From Candidatus Nitrososphaera evergladensis SR1 (GTDB lineage Archaea > Thermoproteota > Nitrososphaeria > Nitrososphaerales > Nitrososphaeraceae): 64,000 bases of DNA. Where the stretch lies: positions 1,736,001-1,800,000 of the forward strand of contig NZ_CP007174.1 in NCBI RefSeq assembly GCF_000730285.1, in the 5' to 3' direction. The number at the start of each line of letters is the position of its first letter. The first letter of the stretch is position 1. The notes under the pieces are model-generated. The model was not told the DNA's origin. It was given only the letters and a program-made list of their open reading frames with translations, and made no database searches. A program made the translations under genes and the position numbers. Positions 41,478 to 49,617 of this stretch are shown here, piece after piece.

Positions 41478-44400
41478 GACAGTTTTGCGTAATTGCCAAG
41501 AGGCCCAAGCGTCGGCGTGTTTGAGCGCAGCCACTGGAGCGTCTTGATGAACGAGCTGGCAGACTCTACCGTCGTGAGCACTGGCACACCCATCTCTACT
41601 GCCTTTCTGCGAATCAGGTATTCGTCCTGCAGCATGCCGACGTACTTTTCAAGCGTTGAGGTAGCCGGTATGTTGATGATAAAGTCCAGTTTTCTTTCGT
41701 AGAGCATGTCTGCGATGTTGGGCTTGCGGTTTGGCTCGCTTATCTTGTGCACAAGCTCGACGTCTTTGACGTTGTTGTGCTCCATAAACTCGGCCGTGTG
41801 CTCTGTCGCAAGGATCTTGTAGTTCATGGACGCAAGCATCGATATCAAGGGCAAGAGTTTTTCCTTGTTCTTTTGCCCGCCGATGGTTATCAGCACCGAG
41901 CCTGAAAGCGGGAGCGAATACCCTGCCGCCATGTACGCCTTTGACAGCGCGTCGTAGAACGTGTTGCCAAAGCACGCGACTTCGCCTGTCGACTGCATCT
42001 CTACTCCTAGGACAATGTCAGAGCCTTCAAGCTGCATGAACGAGAACTGCGGGACCTTTACTCCAAAGCCAGGAGCTTTGAGCCACAGGTCTTTTGCCTT
42101 TGCCGGCAGCGGCCTGCCAAGCATCGCCTTTGCGGCAAGGTTGATGAGGTTTACGCCGGCAAACTTGGACACAAACGGCATCGAGCGCGACGCCCTCACG
42201 TTTGCCTCTATGACAAGCACCTGCTCGTCCTTGACGAGGTACTGGATGTTCAGCGGCCCCTTGACGTTTAGCGCCCTGCCTATCTTGACTGAATAATCTG
42301 TTATGGTTTCCATGATGTGCCTGTCAAGCCTCCACGGCGGTATGCTCATCATGGCGTCGCCAGAGTGCACGCCTGCGTTGTCAATGTGCTCGATTATTGC
42401 GCCGATGAGCACGTCCTTGCCGTCTGCGACTGCGTCGACTTCGACTTCTGCCGCGTCCTGCAGGAACTTGCTGATGACAACAGGATGCTCGGGGTTGACG
42501 TTTGTGGCGTCGGTCAAAAAGCGTTCCAATTGTTGTTCGGCCCACACCACCTTCATGGCCGCGCCGGAAAGCACGTACGACGGCCTGACAAGGACAGGAT
42601 AGCCAACGGTCTCGGCAAACTCTTTGGCCTCTGCAAGGTGGGTAAACTGCCTCCATGCCGGCTGCTTTATGCCAAGCGTATCGAGAAGCTGGCCGAACTT
42701 GGCGCGGTCCTCTGCCCTGTCAACGTCTTCGCTGCTCGTGCCGACTATCTTTATGCCGTTCTTTGCCAGCTTTGGGGTCAGGTTGTTTGCAGTCTGGCCT
42801 CCGACGCACGTTACGATGCCTGTTGGGTGCTCCTTGTCGCAGATGTCAAGCACGCGCTCTAGCGTCAGCTCTTCAAAGTACAGCCTGTCGCAGATGTCAT
42901 AGTCTGTCGACACTGTTTCGGGGTTGCAGTTGATGACCGATATCTCTTTGACGCCGTTTTCTTTTAGGCCCCATACCATGTTGACCGTTCCCCAGTCAAA
43001 CTCGACGCTGCTTCCGATCCTGTACGGGCCGGCGCCGAGGACTACCATTCTGCTGCTACTACTGCTATTGTTGCTGCTCTTTTTTACGTCCTTGACTATT
43101 ACGTCGTCTTCTCTTCCGCCATAGGTGAGGTAGAGGTAGTTGGTCTTGGCAGGCCACTCTGCGGCAAGCGTGTCTATCTGCTTGACTACCGGCTTTATGT
43201 CAAATTTTTCGCGCATTGCGCGCACCTGCATCTCGTCTGTGCCAAGGCACCTGCCGATCTGCTTGTCTGAGAAGCCAATCTTTTTGGCGTCCCTGACCAT
43301 GTCGCCGTCAAAGCTGCCTGCCTTTTTCAGCTTCTCCTCCATGTCGACGATGTTCTTTATCTTTTTCAGAAACCACGGGTCTATTGCCGACAGCTGGTAG
43401 ATGCGCTCGATGCTCATTCCTGCCTTCATGGCCCGAACGACGTTGTAGATTATCTCGTCGCTTGGCTGCAAGAGAGATTGCTCGATGCGCTCGATGTCCT
43501 CTTCCTTCTGCGCGTCGTTTCCGTTTGCCACAAGGCCGTCCTTGCCGGTGGCAGACATCCTGATGGCCTTTTGCAGGACTTCTTCAAAGTTGCGGCCAAT
43601 CGCCATCACCTCGCCGACTGACTTCATGGCGCTCCCAAGCTTGCGCTTGACAAGCTCAAACTTGCTGAAATCCCACCGGGGCATCTTTAGAACGCAATAG
43701 TCAAGCGAAGGCTCAAAGCACGCCGTAGTCACCTTGGTTATCCTGTTGAGCAGCTCTGGCAGTGAATAGCCTAGGCCGATTTTTGCCGCCATGTACGCAA
43801 GCGGGTAGCCGGTGGCCTTGCTTGCAAGCGCCGACGACCTTGAAAGCCTGGCGTTTATCTCTATGGCAGTATATTGCTCTGACGTCGGGTCAAGGGCGAA
43901 CTGGATGTTGCACTCGCCGACAATTCCGCAATAGCCTGTCGCGCGGATGGCCGCAGAGCGCAGCATGTGGTATTCATAGTTGTTGAGCGTCTGCGACGGC
44001 GCAATCACGATGTTGTCGCCAGTGTGAACGCGCATTGCAAGCACGTTTTCCATGTTGCAGACGATGACGCTGTTTCCGTGGTAGTCGCGCATCACCTCGT
44101 ACTCGACCTGCTTCCAGTGGCCCACGTACTTTTCGATGAGCACCTGGTGCACCATGCTGAGGTTCAGCCCGCGCTGCGCAATCTCTTGCAGCTCAAGCTC
44201 GTTGTACGCGACCCCGCCTCCGCGCCCTCCAAGCGTGTATGCGACCCTGATTATGACAGGGTATTCAAGTTCCTTTGCCGCCTTTAGCGCGTCCGGGATG
44301 GAGTTGACTGCGTAGCTCTTGAGCACCGGGACGTCGCTTTTCACCATCGCGTCCTTGAACATCTGCCTGTCTTCGGTGACCTCGATACCTTTTATCTGGG

Positions 44401-44563
44401 TGCCAAGCACGCGCATCCCGTACTTTTCAAGTATTCCCCGCTCGTGCAGGGCAACCCCGCAGTTGAGCGCAGTCTGGCCGCCAAACCCAAGCATTATCGA
44501 GTCGGGCTTTTCCTCCTTTATCACCTGCTCGACGTACTGCGTGTTTATCGGGACGGGATACAC
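41474..44563 (-). CDS. carB: carbamoyl-phosphate synthase large chain, 5' end broken
   Basis: 1029 residues in the open frame from a GTG at 44563. Both ATP-grasp halves, the oligomerisation region and the C-terminal allosteric domain are recognisable (NNYEYHML and INARLSRSS in the first half; ECNIQFALDP; VLGAGPYRIGSSVEFDWG starts the second half; MGS-like end with INIPATSTLEK). The N-terminal 63 or so residues are encoded further upstream but out of frame: FDYSGSQ... continues to 44677, then a 22-base insertion, then ...SIKKVLVLGSGAIKIGEAGE in another frame to about 44771. See findings. A Ser/Asn-rich insert lies just before the second half. Confidence 0.9.
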   Translation of the reverse strand: MYPVPINTQYVEQVIKEEKPDSIMLGFGGQTALNCGVALHERGILEKYGMRVLGTQIKGIEVTEDRQMFKDAMVKSDVPVLKSYAVNSIPDALKAAKELEYPVIIRVAYTLGGRGGGVAYNELELQEIAQRGLNLSMVHQVLIEKYVGHWKQVEYEVMRDYHGNSVIVCNMENVLAMRVHTGDNIVIAPSQTLNNYEYHMLRSAAIRATGYCGIVGECNIQFALDPTSEQYTAIEINARLSRSSALASKATGYPLAYMAAKIGLGYSLPELLNRITKVTTACFEPSLDYCVLKMPRWDFSKFELVKRKLGSAMKSVGEVMAIGRNFEEVLQKAIRMSATGKDGLVANGNDAQKEEDIERIEQSLLQPSDEIIYNVVRAMKAGMSIERIYQLSAIDPWFLKKIKNIVDMEEKLKKAGSFDGDMVRDAKKIGFSDKQIGRCLGTDEMQVRAMREKFDIKPVVKQIDTLAAEWPAKTNYLYLTYGGREDDVIVKDVKKSSNNSSSSSRMVVLGAGPYRIGSSVEFDWGTVNMVWGLKENGVKEISVINCNPETVSTDYDICDRLYFEELTLERVLDICDKEHPTGIVTCVGGQTANNLTPKLAKNGIKIVGTSSEDVDRAEDRAKFGQLLDTLGIKQPAWRQFTHLAEAKEFAETVGYPVLVRPSYVLSGAAMKVVWAEQQLERFLTDATNVNPEHPVVISKFLQDAAEVEVDAVADGKDVLIGAIIEHIDNAGVHSGDAMMSIPPWRLDRHIMETITDYSVKIGRALNVKGPLNIQYLVKDEQVLVIEANVRASRSMPFVSKFAGVNLINLAAKAMLGRPLPAKAKDLWLKAPGFGVKVPQFSFMQLEGSDIVLGVEMQSTGEVACFGNTFYDALSKAYMAAGYSLPLSGSVLITIGGQKNKEKLLPLISMLASMNYKILATEHTAEFMEHNNVKDVELVHKISEPNRKPNIADMLYERKLDFIINIPATSTLEKYVGMLQDEYLIRRKAVEMGVPVLTTVESASSFIKTLQWLRSNTPTLGPLGNYAKLS

Positions 44564-44677
44564 CTTGTCTGCAAAGCGCGTGTCAGTCTGTATCGTGGCG
44601 ATGTTGGGGTTTATGAGTACGCTTTTGACCCCTTCCTCTGCCAGGGCTTTGAGGCATTGAGAACCGGAGTAGTCAAA

Positions 44678-44699
44678 TTTGCGGCCAGTTTTACTGGCT
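44678..44699 (-). other. 22-base insertion with a hairpin that breaks carB
   Basis: Read on the minus strand it lies exactly between the codons GAA and TTT of the conserved GEAGE-FDYSG region. It contains GCCAGT-AAA-ACTGGC, a perfect six-pair hairpin, and in the upstream frame gives a stop (TAA) after two codons. Because of repeated A bases the boundaries can shift by up to two bases. Could be an error, a mutation or a recoding/processing element. Confidence 0.75.
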
Positions 44700-44760
44700 T
44701 TCGCCTGCTTCTCCGATTTTTATTGCCCCACTTCCAAGCACGAGGACTTTTTTTATCGAC

Positions 44761-45972
44761 TCATCTCTTGGCGACTTTTCTCCCCTCCTTTTTTCTTGTT
44801 GTTTTCTTCTTCTTTTCCGCAGTTACTTTTTTCTTTGGTTTTTCTCTTGCCTTGACGCCGTCCGTGATTCTGCCGCCGGCGTCGATTATCTGCTTGAACC
44901 TGTCAAACACGAACATGCAGTCGTAGGGCCCCGGCGACGCCTCGGGGTGGAACTGCACGGCTATCACCGGCTTGCTTGAATGCTCTATTCCTTCCACCGT
45001 GTCGTCGTCGGCGTTTGCAAACCACACCTTGAATCCCGTGCCGTCTAGGCTCTCTGGATCGATGCCATAGCCGTGGTTCTGGCTCGTGACGTATGACTGC
45101 ATGTTGCGCAGGTCCACGCAGGGCTTGTTCTGGCCCCTGTGGCCAAACTTTAGTTTGTAAGTGTCAGCGCCACCTGCAAGCGCAAGGATCTGATTGCCAA
45201 GGCATATCCCAAGCGTTGGAGTTGACGTTTTTATCAGTTTCGTTGCCGTCTTTATCGTGCTTGTACAGACCTTGGGGTCGCCCGGCCCGTTGCTAATGAC
45301 AACTCCTTTTGGGTCGTACGACATTATCTGTTCGTACGGAGCATCCCACGGCATACGCACTACGCGGAAGCCGGTGCGGATTATGTTGCGGATGATGCTG
45401 TATTTCGTGCCGGTGTCAAGGAGCACGACGCACGGCCTGTCCTTGTCGCCGTACTCTTGCGGCTTGGATGTCGATACCTCTGGCATAAAGTTGAGGCCCT
45501 CGTATTTTGCGCCTGACACGAGTTTTCTCATCCTTGCGTCATCCACCGGCCCCTTGTCAGACACCGCTATTGCGCCCATCATGACGCCGTGCACGCGCAG
45601 CTTTTTTGTAAGCTCGCGCGTGTCGATTCCGTAAATGCCGGGTATCTTTTGCTCGTACAGCCACTGGTCAAGCGTCTTGACGCAGCTCCAGTGGCTTGCA
45701 ACGTCTGATAAATCGTGAATCAGCAGCGCCTTGACCTGTATCCTGTCAGACTCGAAGAACTTTGGAAGCCCGTATTCGTCCTTGACATCAAAGCTAGGCA
45801 CGCCATAGTTGCCTACAAGGGGATAAGTCATGCAGAGGATCTGCCCCCTGTACGACGGGTCTGTCAGGGTTTCCGTGTAGCCGACCATCCCTGTGTTGAA
45901 AACGACTTCGCCTGCTATCTCTGACGGATAGCCAAAACCAATCCCGGAAAAAACAATGCCGTCTTCAAGCAT
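44761..45972 (-). CDS. carA: carbamoyl-phosphate synthase small chain
   Basis: 403 residues. The N-terminal CarA domain (LEDGIVFSGIGFG...GEVVFNTGMVGYTETLTDPSY) precedes a class I glutaminase with Cys257 (GICLGNQ), His342 and Glu344 (FHPEASPGP). It supplies ammonia from glutamine to CarB for arginine and pyrimidine synthesis. The C-terminus has a very basic Lys/Arg tail (about 372-403) not usual for CarA, and the region overlaps the sequence that would encode the carB N-terminus. It is followed by carB on the same strand. Confidence 0.95.
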   Translation of the reverse strand: MLEDGIVFSGIGFGYPSEIAGEVVFNTGMVGYTETLTDPSYRGQILCMTYPLVGNYGVPSFDVKDEYGLPKFFESDRIQVKALLIHDLSDVASHWSCVKTLDQWLYEQKIPGIYGIDTRELTKKLRVHGVMMGAIAVSDKGPVDDARMRKLVSGAKYEGLNFMPEVSTSKPQEYGDKDRPCVVLLDTGTKYSIIRNIIRTGFRVVRMPWDAPYEQIMSYDPKGVVISNGPGDPKVCTSTIKTATKLIKTSTPTLGICLGNQILALAGGADTYKLKFGHRGQNKPCVDLRNMQSYVTSQNHGYGIDPESLDGTGFKVWFANADDDTVEGIEHSSKPVIAVQFHPEASPGPYDCMFVFDRFKQIIDAGGRITDGVKAREKPKKKVTAEKKKKTTRKKEGRKVAKR

Positions 45973-46149
45973 CAGTTTGGCTGCATAGCCCGTGTAGGTC
46001 TGTTGAAGTGTCGGAATTTTTTGACCCTCACCAACTGTTTAGATATGGAAATTTAAGTTTTGCTTTGGTCGACTGCGCTTCAGCTACCTGCGCGCACAAT
46101 GGCAAAGGTAATATTGCATCACTGCTAACGTTCTGGTAGTAATTATCGC

Positions 46150-46527
46150 ATGACAACAACCTGCTCTATATGTGGCTCGCGCTTTGCAGAAAAAAAATGC
46201 TATTTTTGCCAGAGCAAGATCTGCACTTCCTGCATGGTCCCGACAGACGTTACCGGGAGTGCAATCACGGTAAAGTGCGTGGCGTGCGACCGCAAGGGCA
46301 TCAACAAGATCAGCCTCGCCGCGGTGCTCAAGCGCAACAAGTTCCTCCTCGGCGTCATCTTCGGGTACTGGATGTTTGCGATATTCCCGCTGCCGTTCCT
46401 GCAGCTGGGCGGCTACGAGGCAACCGCCATAGTCCTCCAGCCTGTGCTATTTGCGACTGCAATCCTGACGATACCGTTTGTATTCATGATAATTGCCTGG
46501 CAAAAGCGGGCGCCAAAGGAAAACTAG
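46150..46527 (+). CDS. zinc-finger protein with two membrane spans
   Basis: 125 residues. The N-terminal half has CSIC, CYFC, CTSC and CVAC pairs, which should form a two-zinc cross-brace of B-box/RING-like type; helices at about 64-83 and 92-116 are membrane spans. Zinc-finger plus membrane anchor is found in a group of archaeal proteins of unknown role. Convergent with leuB. Confidence 0.7.
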   Translation: MTTTCSICGSRFAEKKCYFCQSKICTSCMVPTDVTGSAITVKCVACDRKGINKISLAAVLKRNKFLLGVIFGYWMFAIFPLPFLQLGGYEATAIVLQPVLFATAILTIPFVFMIIAWQKRAPKEN

Positions 46528-46532
46528 TACAA

Positions 46533-47561
46533 CTAGGAAAACATCTCTTTTGCCACGAGATCCGTAAACTCTGTGGTGGACAGCCTGCCTCCAATGTCTT
46601 TGGTCTTTTTGCCCTGCTTTAGCAGGCTGACTATGGCCTCCTCTATGCGGGCGCCCTGCTCTGCCGCTTTTTTGTCCTTGTGCCTGTCGGCGAGCCATTC
46701 AAGCATCATCTTGGCGGAAAGCAGGATCGACGACGGATTTGCGGCGTTTCTGCCGGCTATGTCAAACGCCGCGCCGTGAACCGGCTCAAAGAGCGCAAAG
46801 CCTTCGCCAATGTTTGCCGCCGGGCCCATGCCAAGGCCGCCTACAACCTGCGCGGCCTCGTCAGACAAAATGTCGCCAAAGAGGTTTGTGGTGACTATTA
46901 CGTCGAATTGTTCCGGGTTGCGGATGAGGTTCATCGATGCCGCATCGACATAGAGCTCGCCGTATTGTATCTTGGGGTACTTTTTGGCGACTTCTCTGCA
47001 CACCGACGCAAAGAGCCCGTCGCCCTTGCGCATCACGTTTGCCTTGTGCACCGCCACTACTTTTCGCTTGTTGTCGCGCATCATTGCCGTCTTGAACGCG
47101 TACTCGGCAATCCTCCTTGACGCCTTTTCCGACGTGATCCTTAGCGCAACTACAGTGCCCGGGTCGGCGTTGAACTCCCATCCAAGGTAGACGTCCTCCG
47201 TGTTCTCCCTCACCATGACCATGTCTACTTTTGGAGAAAGAGCCGGGATGTTCGGGTACGACTTGGCCGGTCTGACGTTCGCATAAAGGTCAAACATGCG
47301 CCTCAGAACGATGATGACGTCAGCCGCGCTTTCGCCCACCGGCCCTTTCAGGCACGCCTGCGAGTTCTTGATGGTGTCGACCGAAAACTCTGGAAGGGCC
47401 TTTCCGTGTTTGGCAAGGGCCGCGTCGCCTGCCTCGACCTCGTTTATTTTGAATTTTGTCGAAGTATTGTCGCTTATTGTTTCGAGGATCTTTTTAGCGG
47501 CCGCTGTCTGCTCGGGTCCTATTCCGTCCCCTCTGATGAGCGAAATGACGTACCTTGCCAA
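46533..47561 (-). CDS. leuB: 3-isopropylmalate dehydrogenase-type beta-decarboxylating dehydrogenase
   Basis: 342 residues. Family features: IRGDGIGPE, RENTEDVYLGWEF (substrate and divalent-metal site), KRKVVAVHKANVMRKGDGLF, NLFGDILSDEAAQVVGGLGM and the adenosine-binding GEGFALFEPVHGAAFDIAGRN. The set LeuB/IDH/homoisocitrate cannot be separated by eye, but the operon with ilvBN and leuA points to leucine synthesis. Confidence 0.9.
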   Translation of the reverse strand: MARYVISLIRGDGIGPEQTAAAKKILETISDNTSTKFKINEVEAGDAALAKHGKALPEFSVDTIKNSQACLKGPVGESAADVIIVLRRMFDLYANVRPAKSYPNIPALSPKVDMVMVRENTEDVYLGWEFNADPGTVVALRITSEKASRRIAEYAFKTAMMRDNKRKVVAVHKANVMRKGDGLFASVCREVAKKYPKIQYGELYVDAASMNLIRNPEQFDVIVTTNLFGDILSDEAAQVVGGLGMGPAANIGEGFALFEPVHGAAFDIAGRNAANPSSILLSAKMMLEWLADRHKDKKAAEQGARIEEAIVSLLKQGKKTKDIGGRLSTTEFTDLVAKEMFS

Positions 47562-47594
47562 CTATCTATCTTCCTGAGTAAGTGGATGCTTATA

Positions 47595-49106
47595 TTAGCT
47601 CTTGGAATAGAGCACCTTTTTCAGGAGCACCTTGTTGATTGCGTCCATCAACGCCTCTACCGATGCGACGACGATGTCCTCGTTGGCCTTTCTTGCAGAG
47701 ACGATGTTGCCGTTCTTGTCTTCCACCTTGACTGACACTTCTGCAAGAGCGTCCGAGCCTCCGGAAATGGAATCGAGCCTGTACTCGCGTATCTTGATGC
47801 TTGCCACGTCTGAGGCTATCTTTTGGATTGCCTTGAGGGCCGCGTCCACCGGGCCGACGCCTGTGTCAGAGGCGAGGAGGTCCTTGCCTTCAGCGTTGAG
47901 CCTGACGACTGCTGTCGGGATGATGTTCATGCCTGTGAGGATGTGAAAGTCATAGAGCTTGAAGCGCTCCTCAAACTGCGAGTTGTGCATCACCTCTCCT
48001 GCTATCGTGAGCAATTCTGACGTCGTTATTGCCTTGCCCTTGTCTGCAATGTCCTTTTGCTTCTCTACAATTGCGTGCAACTGCTCCTCAGTCGGGTTTA
48101 TGCCAAACTCTTCAAGCATTGCCCTTATGCCGTGCGCGCCGGCGTGCTTGCCTGCCTGTAGCCAGCGCTTTCTTCCCACAAGTTCGGGGCTTATGGGCTC
48201 GTAGGTGAGCGGGTTGTTGAGGACGCCGTGGGTGTGGATGCCAGACTCGTGGCCAAAGGCGTTTTCGCCGATGATTGCCTTGTTTGGCTGGACAATGATT
48301 CCCATCGTGTTAGAGACGAACTTGGAAGTCTCGTAGAGCAACTGCGTGTTGATGTTGTGCTTTTTTTGATAGAGGCACTGGAGCGCCATCACGAATTCTT
48401 CAAGCGACGCGTTGCCTGCACGCTCGCCAAGGCCGTTTATCGTGACGTGCGCGCACACCGCGCCTGCGTTGATGCCTGCTATCGAGTTTGCCACTGCAAG
48501 CCCAAAGTCGTCATGGCAGTGCATACTTATTGGCAACCTCGTCGCCTCCTTGACTTCCCTGACAAGCTCGGTGATGTCTTGAGGCTTTGCATAACCTACG
48601 GTGTCGGGTATGTCGACCCTGTCGGCCCCTGCCTGCGCCACCGCGCTGAACACCTTTATCAAAAACGCCCTGTCGGACCTCGTGGCGTCCTCTGCTGAAA
48701 ACTCTACCCTGAGGCCGTGCTTTTTGGCGTACTCGACTGCGTGCACCGCCCTTTCAAGCACTTGATCGCGAGTCATCTTGAGCTTGTACTGCATGTGGAT
48801 GTCAGAAGTCGCAATAAACGTATGCACGTACTTCAAGTCGCACTTTATGGCGGCGTCAATGTCGGCGTCAACTGCGCGCGCAAGGCCGCAGACTTCTGCC
48901 TTTAGCCCAGAGTTTGCTATCGTCTTGACGGCGTACATCTCGCCTGTCGACACCACTGGAAATCCCGCCTCGATTGCGTCTACTCCTAGCTCATCAAGTT
49001 TTTGTGCAATGTGCACCTTTTGCTCCGGAGTCACCGTCACGCCCGGCGACTGTTCTCCGTCACGGAGGGTGGTGTCAAAAATCCTTACCTTTTCTTCGCC
49101 GCTCAA
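47595..49106 (-). CDS. leuA: 2-isopropylmalate synthase (or close relative)
   Basis: 503 residues: catalytic TIM barrel with FDTTLRDGEQSPG (residues 10-22), the metal-binding SMHCHDDFGLAVAN and a C-terminal regulatory domain (about 385-500). It condenses 2-oxoisovalerate with acetyl-CoA; citramalate synthase (CimA) has the same layout and is the main alternative. The start is a TTG at 49106 that overlaps the ilvN stop (TTGA), so translation is coupled. leuB follows 33 bases later. Confidence 0.9.
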   Translation of the reverse strand: MSGEEKVRIFDTTLRDGEQSPGVTVTPEQKVHIAQKLDELGVDAIEAGFPVVSTGEMYAVKTIANSGLKAEVCGLARAVDADIDAAIKCDLKYVHTFIATSDIHMQYKLKMTRDQVLERAVHAVEYAKKHGLRVEFSAEDATRSDRAFLIKVFSAVAQAGADRVDIPDTVGYAKPQDITELVREVKEATRLPISMHCHDDFGLAVANSIAGINAGAVCAHVTINGLGERAGNASLEEFVMALQCLYQKKHNINTQLLYETSKFVSNTMGIIVQPNKAIIGENAFGHESGIHTHGVLNNPLTYEPISPELVGRKRWLQAGKHAGAHGIRAMLEEFGINPTEEQLHAIVEKQKDIADKGKAITTSELLTIAGEVMHNSQFEERFKLYDFHILTGMNIIPTAVVRLNAEGKDLLASDTGVGPVDAALKAIQKIASDVASIKIREYRLDSISGGSDALAEVSVKVEDKNGNIVSARKANEDIVVASVEALMDAINKVLLKKVLYSKS

Positions 49107-49606
49107 AGTTCAACTCCTCTTGGCAACGCCGATACGCCTGTCCTTGCCAACTGTGTTATGCCATATTGATCAACCAGATTCTTAAAGGCATCTATCTTGT
49201 CGGGTGTGCCCGTTATCTCGACGGTTATAGTCTCCTTGCCGATGTCAAGTATGTTGCCCCGAAAGATGTTGGCATAGTTCATTATCTCGCTTCTTGTCGT
49301 TGGATCGACTGCCTTCATCTTTATCAGCGCAAGCTCGCGGTACACAGTCTTGTCTGTGTCAAGCACCTTGACTTCGACTACGTCTATCAGCTTTCTCAAC
49401 TGCTTTACAAGCTGGTCAAGCGTCTTTTCGTCGCTGCTGGTTGTTATCGTCATCCGTGAAAGGTCCTGCTGCTCTGTCGTGCCTACGGTTATCGATTCGA
49501 TGTTAAAGTTGCGCGCCCTGAAAAGGTTCGTCACACGAAAGAGCACGCCGGGTTTGTTCTCAACTATAGCCGACACGATGTAGAGCTCGTTATTGCTGTT
49601 CTCCAT
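49103..49606 (-). CDS. ilvN: acetolactate synthase small (regulatory) subunit
   Basis: 167 residues. ACT domain (YIVSAIVENKPGVLFRVTNLFRARNFNIESITVGTTEQQDLSRMTI) plus the C-terminal ACT-like half, as in IlvN/IlvH, which mediates valine feedback. It starts 11 bases after ilvB ends and overlaps leuA by four bases. Confidence 0.93.
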   Translation of the reverse strand: MENSNNELYIVSAIVENKPGVLFRVTNLFRARNFNIESITVGTTEQQDLSRMTITTSSDEKTLDQLVKQLRKLIDVVEVKVLDTDKTVYRELALIKMKAVDPTTRSEIMNYANIFRGNILDIGKETITVEITGTPDKIDAFKNLVDQYGITQLARTGVSALPRGVEL

Positions 49607-49617
49607 CTCTCTTCTCT

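Noticed and set aside
44500-44740. An archaeal bulge-helix-bulge intron in carB
   Set aside because: Exon sides do not form the required 3-4-3 bulge-helix-bulge with the insertion ends, so this explanation is weak, although the hairpin itself is real.
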